Of a stretch of 34,968 nucleotides of DNA, positions 23,218-34,802 are shown piece by piece. The DNA comes from Pleomorphomonas sp. Lineage in GTDB: Bacteria; Pseudomonadota; Alphaproteobacteria; Rhizobiales; Pleomorphomonadaceae. A program made the position numbers and the translations under genes. The notes under the pieces are model-generated. The model was not told where the DNA came from. It saw only the letters and a program-made list of their open reading frames with translations, and ran no database searches. Each line of letters opens with the position of its first letter. Positions within the stretch are counted from its first letter, which is position 1. The DNA is taken from positions 1 through 34,968 of the forward strand of contig JARKNW010000125.1 in the NCBI GenBank assembly GCA_029976075.1, in the 5' to 3' direction.

Positions 23218-23513
23218 CCGTCGATCCCGCCAACTTCGCCGCCATCCTGGCCATGGGCGCACTGACCTACATGACGCGCATCCTCGGCTTCCTGATAGCC
23301 GACAGGCTGCCAAAGTCCGGCCCGGTCCGCGTCGCGCTGGATGCACTGCCGCCCGCCGTGTTGGTCGCCGTCATCGCGCCGATCGTCATGTCCGGTCCCG
23401 TCGAGGCGGTTGCCGGCCTTATGACGCTGGTCCTGGCGCTGAGGCTACCGTTGATTGCCACCGTCGCCGCCGGTGTCGGCATTGTCGCCCTGCTGCGGCT
23501 CGCCTTCCTCTGA
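23214..23513 (+). CDS. azlD: AzlD-family small membrane partner of AzlC
   Basis: A 99-residue protein with about three to four membrane segments. The early motif GALTYMTRILGFL and the later ALPPAVLVAVIAP are characteristic of the AzlD family, which acts only together with AzlC as a two-component exporter. Its ATG overlaps the azlC stop by four bases (ATGA). A strong terminator follows after 25 bases. The gene ends the + strand block and is convergent with ftsZ. Confidence 0.92.
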   Translation: MTVDPANFAAILAMGALTYMTRILGFLIADRLPKSGPVRVALDALPPAVLVAVIAPIVMSGPVEAVAGLMTLVLALRLPLIATVAAGVGIVALLRLAFL

Positions 23514-23538
23514 GCTCAAGCCTTCACCCTAAAAGCAG

Positions 23539-23577
23539 CGGGCCCGCGAAGTCACCTTCGCGGGCCCGTCTGTGTTT
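23539..23577. terminator. Bidirectional terminator between azlD and ftsZ
   Basis: A perfect 13-bp stem, CGGGCCCGCGAAG (23539-23551) and CTTCGCGGGCCCG (23556-23568), closes a 4-base loop TCAC. On the + strand TCTGTGTTT follows; on the - strand GCTGCTTTT follows. It can stop both azlCD and the ftsZ end of the dcw transcript. Confidence 0.85.
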
Positions 23578-23592
23578 ACGTTTGCCTGGAGA

Positions 23593-25410
23593 TCACTTGC
23601 GGCGCAGGAAAGCCGGGATCTCCATGTCGTCGTCGGCAGCGCGCGGTGCCGGCTGCGGCGCCATGCGGCCCTGCTGGTCGAGACGACCGGCGGCACCCTG
23701 CGACGACACGGCCGGACGCTTCACGAACTCGCTGGCGGCCGACGGACGCACGGCAGGCTGCGGGGCGGGAGCGCGCGGCGCTTCGGGCTGGGCCTCATCC
23801 TCGCGACGGCCGAGGCCGACCGTGGCAAGGCGACGCAACAGACCGAGCGGACGGCGATCGCCCTCATGGTCTTCCGGATGCACCTGCACCGAGGCAGCGG
23901 CCTGGCGCTGGGCGATCGGTGGGAACTCGTCGATCGACGGAACGCGGCTGCGCTGGACGGCGGCCGACGGGCGCTCGGCGACCGGCGGCACATAGGGCTG
24001 CTGCATGGGAGCCGGCTCGGCAACGCGCATCTGCTGCGGCTGGGCGGCCGGAGCGGGAGCGTCGTAGTGGTTCATGGCCGGCTCGTAGGGCTCGATGGAC
24101 ACGCGCGGATCCTGCGGCGTCGTCACGGAGCGCATCGGCTCGGGTTCGATGGCAGCTTCGGGCAGGGCCAGCGCAGCTTCGATGGCTTCGACGGAAACCT
24201 GCGCGGCGGCGGCGACGGCCTGGCTGTAGTTCGGAACCGGCGCGGGCGCAGGGGCGATCGACGCAGCCGGGGTGGCCTCGCGGATCACCGCCGGGCGCAC
24301 GGCCGGCTGGCTAAAAGGCTGCCGCACCTCCTGTGCCGCGACGGCGGCGGCAGCAGAGGTGGTCACCTGGGCCGGCCGGGTCGGCGCGGCGCGACCGACG
24401 GCGTCGGCGCTGTTGTTGCGAACGACCGATTCCGGACGAACCAGCTCCGGCTCGATGCCGGTGGCCACCACCGACACGCGGATCATGCCTTCCATGCTGT
24501 CGTCGAAGGTGGCGCCGAGGATGATGTTGGCCTCGGAGTCCACTTCCTCGCGGATACGCGTCGCCGCCTCGTCCACTTCGAACAGCGTCAGGTCCTTGCC
24601 GCCGGTGATCGAGATCAAGAGGCCCTGGGCACCCTGCATCGACACTTCATCGAGCAGCGGATTGGCAATCGCCGCCTCGGCGGCCTGCAGCGCACGCTTC
24701 TCGCCGGAGGCTTCGCCGGTGCCCATCATCGCCTTGCCCATGCCGCGCATGATCGAGCGGACGTCGGCGAAGTCGAGGTTGATCAGGCCTTCCTTGACCA
24801 TCAGGTCGGTGATGCAGGCCACGCCCGAATAGAGCACCTGGTCGGCCATCGCGAAGGCGTCGGCGAAGGTGGTCCGCTCGTTGGCGATGCGGAACAGGTT
24901 CTGGTTGGGGATGCAGATCAGCGTATCGACCGAGGACTGCAGTTCCTGGATGCCGGCGTCGGCAATCTTCATGCGCCGGGCACCTTCGAACTGGAAGGGC
25001 TTGGTGGTCACGCCGACGGTGAGGATGCCATGCTCGCGGGCCGCGCGGGCGATCACCGGGGCAGCACCCGTGCCAGTACCACCACCCATGCCGCAGGTGA
25101 TGAACACCATGTGGCTGCCGGCGAGATGGTCGTTGATCTCGTCGATCACTTCCTCGGCGGCCGCGCGACCGACTTCCGGCTGCGAACCGGCGCCGAGCCC
25201 CTCGGTCACCGCAACGCCCATCTGAATGATGCGTTCGGCCCGCGAGGATGCCAAGGCCTGCGCATCCGTGTTCGCCACGACGAACTCGACGCCCTGCAGG
25301 CCGGACTGGATCATGTTGTTGACGGCGTTGCCACCGGCACCGCCGACGCCGAAGACGGTGATCCTCGGCTTGAGCTCCGTGAGGTCGGGCATCTTTAGGT
25401 TAATCGTCAT
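23593..25410 (-). CDS. ftsZ: Cell division GTPase FtsZ
   Basis: A 605-residue tubulin homologue that forms the division ring. The GTPase core shows [13 protein letters not shown], the tubulin signature GGGTGTG at 109-115 and the T7 synergy loop NLDFADV at 211-217. From about residue 320 to 590 stretches a low-complexity linker rich in Ala, Pro, Gln, Glu and Arg. It ends in the conserved C-terminal peptide [13 protein letters not shown], the docking site for FtsA and other partners. The linker is much longer than the roughly 50 residues of E. coli and fits the long-linker FtsZs of Hyphomicrobiales. The ATG at 25410 has GAGG five bases upstream; an upstream in-frame ATG at 25431 gives a less likely start. 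The gene is last in the dcw cluster. lpxC, which usually follows ftsZ on the same strand, is elsewhere in this window. Confidence 0.97.
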   Translation of the reverse strand: MTINLKMPDLTELKPRITVFGVGGAGGNAVNNMIQSGLQGVEFVVANTDAQALASSRAERIIQMGVAVTEGLGAGSQPEVGRAAAEEVIDEINDHLAGSHMVFITCGMGGGTGTGAAPVIARAAREHGILTVGVTTKPFQFEGARRMKIADAGIQELQSSVDTLICIPNQNLFRIANERTTFADAFAMADQVLYSGVACITDLMVKEGLINLDFADVRSIMRGMGKAMMGTGEASGEKRALQAAEAAIANPLLDEVSMQGAQGLLISITGGKDLTLFEVDEAATRIREEVDSEANIILGATFDDSMEGMIRVSVVATGIEPELVRPESVVRNNSADAVGRAAPTRPAQVTTSAAAAVAAQEVRQPFSQPAVRPAVIREATPAASIAPAPAPVPNYSQAVAAAAQVSVEAIEAALALPEAAIEPEPMRSVTTPQDPRVSIEPYEPAMNHYDAPAPAAQPQQMRVAEPAPMQQPYVPPVAERPSAAVQRSRVPSIDEFPPIAQRQAAASVQVHPEDHEGDRRPLGLLRRLATVGLGRREDEAQPEAPRAPAPQPAVRPSAASEFVKRPAVSSQGAAGRLDQQGRMAPQPAPRAADDDMEIPAFLRRK

Positions 25411-25534
25411 GGTTGCCTCGTTATTCTGCAAGCGGCTCTCGCCGATACGTCCTCTGTCCTAGATCAGCGGCCGCCGCTGCAACCGCACGCTACTTTACGC
25501 CTGTTACGCACTGATCCGCCCAAACGGAGGCGGA
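25411..25534 (-). promoter_or_regulatory. ftsA-ftsZ intergenic region
   Basis: This is the only gap over 100 bases in the dcw cluster. A hairpin at its upstream edge (arms CTGATCCGCC and GGCGGATCAG, 25511-25538) includes the ftsA stop codon and is not followed by a T-run. The remaining 100 bases probably carry a dedicated ftsZ promoter, as in other alphaproteobacteria, but I see no convincing CtrA box or -10/-35 pair. Confidence 0.45.
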
Positions 25535-26851
25535 TCAGAAACTCTCACGGAACCACGCCCCCATGCGGGAGACGAACCCGCCGTTGGCAACCAGTGCCAT
25601 CGACTTCCGGCGTCCGGAAAACTGTTCGATCTGGGCCACCTGCGGGTAGATCATCAGACCCACCGCCGTGGCGAATGCCGAGCCGCGCGCCGCTTCCGGC
25701 AAACCGGCGACGCCGACCGGCCGTCCGAGCCGGACGTTGCGGCCGAGCACCTTGCGGGCAAGCTCCGGCAGGCCGGTCAACTGGCTCGCACCGCCGGTCA
25801 GCACGACGCGGCGGCCAACCCGGCCGGCAAATCCCGAGGCGTGCAGCCTGTCGCGCACCACCTCCAGCGTCTCCTCGACGCGCGGGCGAATGATTTCGAC
25901 GAGCTGGGCGCGCGTCACCTGGTGGGCCACGTCGTCATCGCCCACCGGCTCGACGGTGACCATGTCGCGCTCGTCGCTGTCCGTGGCGATCACCGAGCCG
26001 TAGAGCGCCTTGATGCGCTCGGCATCGACCAGACGCGCCGACAGCGCCCGGGCAAGGTCCATGGTGACGTGATGGCCGCCGAGGCCGAAGGCATCGACGT
26101 GGACGCACTGGCCATCGGCGAAGACGGAAATCTTGGTGGTGCCGCCGCCGATGTCGACGCAGGCAACGCCCATCTGCGTCTCGTCGTCGACTAGCGTCGA
26201 GAGGCCGGAGGCATAGGGCGTCGCCACCATGGTCTCGACCTCGAGATGAGCCCGGTTGACGGAGATCTCGAGGTTGCGGAGCGGCACGGCATCGGCTGAC
26301 ACCAGATGCGTATCGACCGACAGCGACGAACCGATCATGCCGCGCGGATCGCGGATGCCCCGGTTGTTGTCGAGCGCATAGCCGATCGGCAGCGCATGAA
26401 CGATGGTGCGCCCATCCTTGACCTTGTAGGAGGCGCCGATCTCCAGCACGCGCTGAATGTCGTTCTCGGAAACTTCCGAACCGGAGAGATCGTACTTGAC
26501 CGAGAAGGTCTCGGAGCCGAGCCGTCCGCAGGAGATCGAGACGATCAGGGACTCGACGGTCAGGCCGGCCATGCGCTCGGCCGCGTCGACGGCGAGGCGA
26601 ATGGCCTTCTCGGCCTGGTCGAGGTCGACCACCGCGCCGGCCTTGATGCCGCGCGAACGCTGGTAACCGAAGCCGAGCACTTCGATGAGATGGGTGCGGC
26701 CGGGCAGCACGTCGCCGAGCGGACGCGGCGTCAGACGAGCGATGACGCAGCAGATCTTGGAGGTGCCGACATCGAGCACCGAAACGATGACCGGCCGCTT
26801 GGGCGGCAGAGGCCGCATGCGCTGGACGCGGGCGTCGGATGCGTGGGTCAT
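25535..26851 (-). CDS. ftsA: Cell division protein FtsA
   Basis: A 438-residue actin-like ATPase that tethers FtsZ to the membrane and recruits later division proteins. The phosphate-1 region is VSVLDVGTSKICCVIA, the phosphate-2 region VACVDIGGGTTKISVF and the adenosine motif VVLTGGASQLTGL. The FtsA-specific 1C domain lies between the first two, with RGIKAGAVVDLDQA at its start. The C-terminus, GAWFRESF, is the amphipathic membrane-targeting helix. Its ATG overlaps the ftsQ stop by four bases. The stop codon lies inside a hairpin that separates it from ftsZ. Confidence 0.97.
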   Translation of the reverse strand: MTHASDARVQRMRPLPPKRPVIVSVLDVGTSKICCVIARLTPRPLGDVLPGRTHLIEVLGFGYQRSRGIKAGAVVDLDQAEKAIRLAVDAAERMAGLTVESLIVSISCGRLGSETFSVKYDLSGSEVSENDIQRVLEIGASYKVKDGRTIVHALPIGYALDNNRGIRDPRGMIGSSLSVDTHLVSADAVPLRNLEISVNRAHLEVETMVATPYASGLSTLVDDETQMGVACVDIGGGTTKISVFADGQCVHVDAFGLGGHHVTMDLARALSARLVDAERIKALYGSVIATDSDERDMVTVEPVGDDDVAHQVTRAQLVEIIRPRVEETLEVVRDRLHASGFAGRVGRRVVLTGGASQLTGLPELARKVLGRNVRLGRPVGVAGLPEAARGSAFATAVGLMIYPQVAQIEQFSGRRKSMALVANGGFVSRMGAWFRESF

Positions 26852-27756
26852 GCGCCCTGCTCCCGCTTCTTGAGGGCCTTGTTGCGCGCCGCCACCAGTT
26901 CGTCGCGGGCCTTGCGTGCGTCGTCGGTCAGCCGGACGACCAGCCGGTCGGGCAGGCGCAGGTCGACGACGGTGATGTCGCGATCGAGCAGGCCGGACTC
27001 CTTGTCGGTCTTCTCGAGTTCCGTCACCGCCTTGTCGGCGCCGACTTCCGGCAGCATCACCTGCACGCCATTGTCGAGGAAGAGGTCCCAGCGCCGGTCG
27101 GACACCAGCATCGAGGCGCGCACCTTTTTCTGAAGGTCAGGCACGTCGTCGAGCAGCGAGGTGATCTCGGCGACCTTGAGCTGGGCACCTTGGCCGACGA
27201 CGCGCGGCAGACGGGCATAACGGGTTTCGAGCCGGTCGGTGATCACCTTGCCGGCGCTGTCGACCACCACCACCGGCGCGTCGATCGACGGTTGCCAGAG
27301 GGCAGCCGGAACGCGCTCCTCGATGATGACGCGGAGCGTACCCGGATAGAGCTTCATCACCGAGACGTCCTGCACCCAGGGAATGGTCTGCAGCCGCTCG
27401 CGCGCGGCGCCGGCATCGTAGAAAAACAGCGACTGCCCCGAATGAATCGACAGCGTGTCGAGTACGTCGCCCTCGTCGATCTCGCGCTGACCAGTGATCC
27501 GGACGGCGGAAATGCGGAAACCGAGCTCGGCGGAGGTATCGTTCATGACCTCGACGGTGCGGCCGGACAGGACCATGCCATAGGCACCCCAGGCGATGAG
27601 ATAGGCAACGGACATGGCTACGCCGGCACCGCGCGGCAGCGCCGCGAGAAGACCGGCCGGGCGCCAGACGGGCTTGCGACGCAGGCGCGAAACACCGCGA
27701 CGGCCGAAGAGGGAAAACCTCTTGCGCCCCGCCGGCTTCGCCATGCCTGTCGTCAT
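26848..27756 (-). CDS. ftsQ: Cell division protein FtsQ
   Basis: A 302-residue bitopic inner-membrane protein of the FtsQ-FtsB-FtsL regulatory complex. An Arg/Lys-rich cytoplasmic tail ([15 protein letters not shown], then RLRRKPVW) is followed by one membrane helix ([19 protein letters not shown]), a POTRA domain ([20 protein letters not shown] to about [20 protein letters not shown]) and the beta domain (ERVPAALWQ to [11 protein letters not shown]). The start at 27756 gives a four-base ATGA overlap with the ddl stop. The in-frame ATG at 27786, which would overlap ddl by 34 bases, and ATG 27747 are alternatives. The C-terminal Lys/Arg/Ala-rich tail is cluster-typical in rhizobia. Confidence 0.93.
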   Translation of the reverse strand: MTTGMAKPAGRKRFSLFGRRGVSRLRRKPVWRPAGLLAALPRGAGVAMSVAYLIAWGAYGMVLSGRTVEVMNDTSAELGFRISAVRITGQREIDEGDVLDTLSIHSGQSLFFYDAGAARERLQTIPWVQDVSVMKLYPGTLRVIIEERVPAALWQPSIDAPVVVVDSAGKVITDRLETRYARLPRVVGQGAQLKVAEITSLLDDVPDLQKKVRASMLVSDRRWDLFLDNGVQVMLPEVGADKAVTELEKTDKESGLLDRDITVVDLRLPDRLVVRLTDDARKARDELVAARNKALKKREQGA

Positions 27757-28676
27757 CGCCTGCAACTTGCGTCCTCCACCATCCAACTGACCAGCTCGCC
27801 AAAACCTATGCCCGCATGGGCGGCCATTTCCGGCACGAGCGATGTCGCCGTCATTCCCGGTTGCGTATTCACTTCGAGGCAGACGATCTGCCCAGTTCCG
27901 TCACCTTGATCATCGAAGCGGAAATCGGCCCGGCTTACGCCACGGCAGCCGAGCGCGCGGTGTGCTTCGAGGGCTAATGTTTGAATATTTTGGTAAATAA
28001 ACGGTGAAAGTTTGGCCGGAAGCACATGCTTCGATCCACCCGGCCGATATTTTGCATCATAATCATAGAAGGCATCGCCTTGCGGCAACACCTCGATGAC
28101 GTCGAGGGCATGGTCCCCCATCACACCGCAGGTAAGTTCCCGTCCCGGAACGTATTTTTCCACCATGACCATGTCGCCGAACCGCCAGCCGGAGCCGGCG
28201 ATTTCCTGTGGTGGATGGGCCGCATCGGCGGGAACGATGATCACGCCGAAGCTCGACCCCTCGGCCGGCGGCTTGACCACATAGGGCGGTTCGAGCACGT
28301 GGGCGTTAACCACTTCGAGCCTGTGGACCAGCTTGTGTTCGGCCACCGGGATGCCGGCCGCCTTCATCACATGCTTGGCTTTCGGCTTGTTCATGGCCAG
28401 CGCCGAAGCCAGGACACCCGAGTGGGTATAGGGAATATCCATCACTTCGAGGATGCCCTGGACGGTGCCGTCCTCGCCGTAGATGCCATGCAGAGCGTTG
28501 AAACAGACGTCCGGCCGCAGGTCTTCCAGCACGGCGGCGATGGTGCGGTCGACGTCGACGCGGGTGACGCGATAGCCGCGCGCCTCAAGCGCGTCGGCGC
28601 ATGCCTTGCCCGAGTTGAGGCTGACCGGCCGTTCCGACGACCAACCGCCCATCAGGACCGCCACGTGCTTGGCCAT
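27753..28676 (-). CDS. ddl: D-alanine-D-alanine ligase
   Basis: A 307-residue ATP-grasp enzyme that makes the D-Ala-D-Ala dipeptide for the peptidoglycan stem. It starts [20 protein letters not shown], with the catalytic serine and glutamate typical of DdlB. Next come the active-site [12 protein letters not shown], the ATP-grasp lysine region [13 protein letters not shown] and the metal-binding [11 protein letters not shown]. The ATG at 28676 has AAGGAGG eight bases upstream, the best ribosome binding site in the cluster. It follows murB after 62 bases and overlaps ftsQ by four. Confidence 0.97.
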   Translation of the reverse strand: MAKHVAVLMGGWSSERPVSLNSGKACADALEARGYRVTRVDVDRTIAAVLEDLRPDVCFNALHGIYGEDGTVQGILEVMDIPYTHSGVLASALAMNKPKAKHVMKAAGIPVAEHKLVHRLEVVNAHVLEPPYVVKPPAEGSSFGVIIVPADAAHPPQEIAGSGWRFGDMVMVEKYVPGRELTCGVMGDHALDVIEVLPQGDAFYDYDAKYRPGGSKHVLPAKLSPFIYQNIQTLALEAHRALGCRGVSRADFRFDDQGDGTGQIVCLEVNTQPGMTATSLVPEMAAHAGIGFGELVSWMVEDASCRR

Positions 28677-28738
28677 AAGCGTCGCCTCCTTGCTGTACCA
28701 GCGAAACCCGGTCTCAACCGCTCAGCTTCGGCCGCGCC

Positions 28739-29682
28739 TCACTTGCCGAGAAACGGCTCGACCTCGCCGCCCGGCATGAACGTGCCGAGCCGCTTGATTT
28801 CCCAGTCGAGACGAATGCCGCTCGTCTCGAAAACCCGCGCCCTCACCGTCTCGCCCAGCAGTTCGACGTCATGTGCCGTCGCCTCGCCGGTGTTGATCAG
28901 GAAGTTGCAGTGCATTTCACTGACCTGCGCGTCGCCGATCCTGAACCCGCGACACCCCGCCTCGTCGATCAGCTTCCAGGCCGAATGCCCCGGTGGGTTC
29001 TTGAAGGTGGAGCCACCGGTGCGCGCCTTGATCGGCTGCGACGCCTCGCGATGTTCGGCGACCGCCTTCATCGCCTCCGAAATGCTCTGCTTGTCGGCCG
29101 GCACGCCTTCCAGCACCGCCGACGTGAAGATGAAGCCGGGCGGCGGCGCCGAGTGGCGGTAGGAATAACCGAGCTCACCGACCGGCAGCGTCAGCACCTC
29201 GCCCTGCCGGGTGACGCCGCGCACCTCGATCACCCGCTCGGCGGTCTCCGAGCCGTGGGCACCGGCATTCATGGTCAGCGCTCCGCCGAGACCGCCGGGA
29301 ATGCCGTGATAGAAGGCAAACCCGGAGAGGCTGAGCTCCAGCGCCTTGGCGGCCAGGAACTTGTCGGGAATGGCCGCCCCAGCCCGGATGCGCGTCGGCG
29401 ACAGCGCCTCGGTACCACCGAAGCCACGCACCGACAGGCGGATCACCACGCCCTTGATGCCGCCATCGCGGATCAAGAGGTTGGACCCGAGACCGATGAC
29501 GGTGACCGGCACGTCTTCCGGCAGCAGCTTCAGGAAGGCCTGCAGATCGGCCTCATCGGCCGGCTGGAACAGGATTTCCGCCGAACCACCGACGCGGAAC
29601 CACACGAGATCCTTCAGCGACCGGTTGTCTTCGATCGGGCCGCGAATATGCGAAGTGTCGCCGAGGCGGTCGCGAAGCGCCA

Positions 29683-29686
<4 letters not shown>
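28739..29686 (-). CDS. murB: UDP-N-acetylenolpyruvoylglucosamine reductase
   Basis: A 315-residue FAD enzyme that reduces enolpyruvyl-UDP-GlcNAc to UDP-MurNAc. The FAD-binding motif is [14 protein letters not shown], the phosphate-binding loop [19 protein letters not shown], and the catalytic serine lies in [11 protein letters not shown]. The YSYRHSAPP loop and the late [15 protein letters not shown] fit the type II MurB architecture. The ATG at 29686 overlaps the murC stop by four bases and sits directly behind GAGGGGGA; a second ATG follows at 29683. An in-frame upstream start at 29734 would place 16 extra residues in the murC coding sequence. Confidence 0.96.
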
Positions 29687-31091
<1,405 letters not shown>

Positions 31092-31095
<4 letters not shown>

Positions 31096-32219
31096 GGACG
31101 TGTTTCCTTGGAAGCAAAATCGGCGGCCTTGCCGCCGGAGGCGATGAATTCAACGAGATCGGCGAGGCGTTCCACCGCGTCGGGGCGGCCTTCGCTCTTG
31201 GCGGCAGCCGCCATGGCGGACAGGCGCTCGGGAGCCTGCACCAGGCCGGTGATGAGATCGGCCAGCTTTTCCGGCGTCAGCGACGCCTGCTCGGCCATGA
31301 TGGCGCCACCCGCCTTCTCAAGACCGATGGCGTTGGTCTTCTGGTCGTTGTCGAGGGCGTGCGGCAGCGGCACCAGGATCGACGGCCGGCCGATGACGGT
31401 CAGCTCGGCTACCGACGAGGCACCCGACCGGCAGACGACCAGATGAGCGTTGGCGATGCGGGCCGGCAGGTCGGTGAAGAACGACGCGATCTCGTGGTCG
31501 AGACCAAGGCGGGCATAGATGGCGCCAACCCGATCCATGTCCTCGGGCCGCACTTGCTGCACGAGGCAGAGGCGCGCGGCCACGTCGGCCGGCAGTCTCT
31601 CGAGCGCCGGCGGCACCAGCTCTCCGAACACCCGGGCGCCCTGGCTTCCGCCGAACACCAGCAGGTCGATCTTGCCGCCAGCCGTCGGCTCGCGATAGGG
31701 CGCCACGGCGGCGAGTACCTTGGGCCGCACCGGGTTGCCGGTGATGACGGCGCGGGAGGCGCCGGACCCCATCAGGCCGGTATCCTTGAAGGTGGTGGCG
31801 ATGGCCGTCACCCGCGACGCGAGGAAGCGGTTGGCCCGCCCCATCACCGCGTTGGACTCGTGGACGATGGTCGGGCGCTTGGTCAGCCAGGATGCGAGGA
31901 GTGGCGGCAGCGTCGGATAGCCGCCGAAACCGACGGTGACGGCCGGATCGAGCCGACGCACCAGTGATAGCGACTGCACTTCGCCCCGCGCAAGGTTGGC
32001 CGCCGACTTCAAGAGGCCGAGTGGCGAGCGGTCACCAAAGGTCGCCGAGGCGATGATGTGGATCTCTTTGGCCGGGAACTCCGAGCCGTAATTGTTGGCG
32101 CGATGGTCGGTGGCGAGATGAACGTCGAAGCCGCGCGGCGCCAGTGCGTAGGCGAGCGATTCAGCAGGGAAGAGATGGCCGCCGGTTCCCCCGGCGGCAA
32201 TCAGGATGGTGCGGGTCAT
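31092..32219 (-). CDS. murG: Lipid II synthase, MurG GlcNAc transferase
   Basis: A 375-residue peripheral GT-B glycosyltransferase that transfers GlcNAc to lipid I, giving lipid II. The N-terminal lipid-acceptor loop [12 protein letters not shown] is at 8-19. [13 protein letters not shown] and [12 protein letters not shown] follow, then the second Gly-rich loop [10 protein letters not shown] and the donor-binding [21 protein letters not shown], with DNDQKTNA. The last 25 residues are a variable tail. It lies 3 bases after the ftsW stop and overlaps murC by four bases. Confidence 0.97.
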
Positions 32220-32222
32220 GGA

Positions 32223-33380
32223 TCAGCCTCGGCTCGGCAGCGGCGAGAATTCGATTGGCGCCACGAACCTGGTCTGGTCGGGCCGCTTGCGGGTCAGCGC
32301 CAGCAGCATGCCCATGGAGAGCGCCACCGCCACCAGTGACGAACCACCGTAGGAAATGAACGGCAGCGTCATGCCCTTGGCAGGCATCATGTGGAGGTTC
32401 ACCGCCATGTTGATGCAGGACTGCAGGCCGAACTGCATGATGAGACCAGTGGACGCGAGGCGAACGTAACCATCGTTCTCCTTCAGCGCATGGCTCATGC
32501 CGCGCAGCACCACGAAGGCGAACACGAGAGCCAAGCACATGCAGAGCACCAGCCCGAACTCCTCGCCCAGCACGGCGAAGACGAAGTCGGTGTGACTGTC
32601 GGGCAGGATGCGCTTGAACGTGCCCTCGCCCGGCCCCTGTCCCCACCAGCCACCGTTGATGAAGGCTTCCTGGGCGGTCTGCACCTGGAAGGTGTCGCCC
32701 GCTTCCGGGTTCATGAAGCGCTCGATACGCGAGCGGACGTGCGGCACCAGCGTGTAAGCGGACAGGATGCCGCCGGCACCGGCGCCGGCGAATACCAGGA
32801 TCCACATCCAGCTCATGCCGGAGATGAAGAACAGGCCGGCCCAGGTGAGACAGATCAGCATGGTCTGGCCGAAGTCGGGCTGGGCGATGAACAGCGCCGC
32901 CACGATGCCGAGCAGCAGCATCGAGAAGCTGCGACCGGGAAGATCGGGGCGTTTCTGTCCCTCGGCAAGCAGGAAGCCGACGAGAACGGCGAACATCGGC
33001 TTCATGAACTCCGACGGCTGCACCGACACGCCGAGAATGGTGATCCAGCGGCGCGAACCCTTCACCTCGGGGCCGATGAGCAGCGTCAGGACGAGAAGCC
33101 CGATGCAGACGACGAAGCCGACCAGCGCCGCCCGCCGGATCTGCTTGGGCGACAGGAAGGAAACACCGATCAGCGTGATGACGCCGGGGATGGCGAACAT
33201 CGCCTGGCGTTTCACGAAGTAATAGCTGTCGGCGATGCCGATGCGCTCGGCAACGGCGGGGCTCGCCGCCAGCGACAGCACGATGCCGCCGAAGATCAGC
33301 GACAGGAAGGCGATCAGCAGGAGCTTGTCGACGGTAAACCACCAGTCGGCTACCGGGTTTCGTTCGGCACGCGAGACCAT
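32223..33380 (-). CDS. ftsW: Septal peptidoglycan polymerase FtsW
   Basis: A 385-residue SEDS-family glycosyltransferase with about ten membrane segments that polymerises lipid II at the septum together with its cognate class B PBP. Signature elements are KGSRRWITI with PSEFMKP, QPDFGQTM, NGGWWGQGPGEGTFK, the catalytic-loop region PDSHTDFVFAVLGEEFG and the final PAKGMTLPFISYGGSSL. The ATG at 33380 shares a base with the murD stop (TGATG), so translation is coupled. It precedes murG by 3 bases. Confidence 0.97.
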   Translation of the reverse strand: MVSRAERNPVADWWFTVDKLLLIAFLSLIFGGIVLSLAASPAVAERIGIADSYYFVKRQAMFAIPGVITLIGVSFLSPKQIRRAALVGFVVCIGLLVLTLLIGPEVKGSRRWITILGVSVQPSEFMKPMFAVLVGFLLAEGQKRPDLPGRSFSMLLLGIVAALFIAQPDFGQTMLICLTWAGLFFISGMSWMWILVFAGAGAGGILSAYTLVPHVRSRIERFMNPEAGDTFQVQTAQEAFINGGWWGQGPGEGTFKRILPDSHTDFVFAVLGEEFGLVLCMCLALVFAFVVLRGMSHALKENDGYVRLASTGLIMQFGLQSCINMAVNLHMMPAKGMTLPFISYGGSSLVAVALSMGMLLALTRKRPDQTRFVAPIEFSPLPSRG

Positions 33381-34789
33381 CAGGTCTTCTCCTGGAACGG
33401 CTTGACGCGGGGATCGGTAAGCACGAGGTCACGGAAGTGATCGCCGCGAACCTCGAAGTTCTTGAACTGGTCGTAGGAAGCGCAGGCAGGCGACAGCAGG
33501 ACCACCGCCTCGTTGTCGCTGCCATCGGTGGCGCCGAGCGCATCGGTCAGCGCCTCCGCAACCGCGCGGTCGAGCGTCTCGACGACCTCGCAGGGCACCT
33601 TGTCGCCGATGGTCGTGGCGAACTCTTCGGCGGCAACACCGATCAGATAGGCCTTGGAGATCTTCGGGAAGAAGCCGGTGAGCGAGGTGATGCCGCCGCT
33701 CTTCGGCTTGCCGCCGGCGATCCAGTAGATGTTGTCGTAGCTGGCAAGCGCCTTGGCGGCCGCGTCGGCGTTGGTCGCCTTGCTGTCGTTGACAAGGATC
33801 ACCGAGCCGGAACGACCGATCGGCTCCATGCGGTGGGCAAGCCCAGGGAAGGTCTCGATGCCCTTGCGAACCTCGTCCAGCCCGAGGCCGAGCCGGCGCG
33901 TCGCCGCCACCGCCGCCGCCACGTTCTGGGCGTTGTGGACACCCTTCAGGATCGGATGGCCATGCAGGTCGTAGACCACCGTCTGGGAGAGGCCCATAGG
34001 CTCGATGATGCGGCCGGACACCGCCCAGACACCCTGAGCCACGGAACCGCGCGTCGAGATGCGCAGCGTCTCGAGCCCCTTCGATTCACGCCGGGTGGCC
34101 ATTGCCGCGCTGAAGGCATCGTCGACGCCGACCACTGCCACCTTGGCGCCGTCGACCAGCTTTTCCTTCACCGCTGCGTAACCCTCGATCGAGCCATGAC
34201 GGTCGATGTGATCCTCGGTGAGGTTGAGCTGGATGCCGACGGTCGGATCGATGCCGGGCGACAGGTCGATCTGGAAGGACGAGCACTCGATGACATAGAA
34301 GCGGTCGGGCGCGAGGTCCTTGAGACCGAGCACCGCCGGCCCGAAGTTGCCGCCGATCTCCACGTCCTTGCCGGCAGACTTCAGAATGTGGTGGATCAGC
34401 GCCGTCGTGGTCGACTTGCCGTTGGTGCCGGTGATGGCGACGAAGGGCGCCGTCGGGGCGCGGAACTTCCGCTCGCGAGCGAACAGGCAGATGTCGCCGA
34501 TGATCTCGACGCCGGCTTCGCGGGCGATCTTCACAGACCAGTGCGGCTCGGGATGAGTCAGCGGCACGCCGGGTGCCAGCACCAGCGCCGAATAGGCGCC
34601 GAACTCGCTGCCCCGCCAGTCGGTGACATGAATCTCGCGGGCCTCGGCGGCGGCGCGGGCGCTTTCGTTGTCGTCCCAGGCGATGACCTCGGCTCCGCCG
34701 GCCACCAGCGCTTCCGCGGTGATCAGGCCGGAGCCGCCGAGGCCGAACACCGCGACGCGCTTACCTTTCATCGAGGTGATTGGGATCAT
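33380..34789 (-). CDS. murD: UDP-N-acetylmuramoyl-L-alanine-D-glutamate ligase
   Basis: A 469-residue Mur ligase that adds D-glutamate. The N-terminal UDP-binding loop is VFGLGGSGLITAEAL. The ATP loop GTNGKSTTT lies at 121-129. The central domain shows SSFQIDLSPGIDP and NLTEDHIDRHG, and the C-terminal domain has FPGLAHRMEPIG, NDSKATNADAAAKAL and the late LLSPACASYDQFKNFEVRG, all diagnostic of MurD. The ATG at 34789 has GGAGG seven bases upstream, 13 bases after the mraY stop. It shares a base with ftsW. Confidence 0.97.
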   Translation of the reverse strand: MIPITSMKGKRVAVFGLGGSGLITAEALVAGGAEVIAWDDNESARAAAEAREIHVTDWRGSEFGAYSALVLAPGVPLTHPEPHWSVKIAREAGVEIIGDICLFARERKFRAPTAPFVAITGTNGKSTTTALIHHILKSAGKDVEIGGNFGPAVLGLKDLAPDRFYVIECSSFQIDLSPGIDPTVGIQLNLTEDHIDRHGSIEGYAAVKEKLVDGAKVAVVGVDDAFSAAMATRRESKGLETLRISTRGSVAQGVWAVSGRIIEPMGLSQTVVYDLHGHPILKGVHNAQNVAAAVAATRRLGLGLDEVRKGIETFPGLAHRMEPIGRSGSVILVNDSKATNADAAAKALASYDNIYWIAGGKPKSGGITSLTGFFPKISKAYLIGVAAEEFATTIGDKVPCEVVETLDRAVAEALTDALGATDGSDNEAVVLLSPACASYDQFKNFEVRGDHFRDLVLTDPRVKPFQEKT

Positions 34790-34802
34790 CGCCGGGCCTC
34801 CG

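Noticed and set aside
23572..25398. 608-residue open frame on the + strand
   Set aside because: It lies entirely antisense to ftsZ. It is a by-product of high-GC codon use, with His/Arg/Gly-rich composition and no recognisable motifs.
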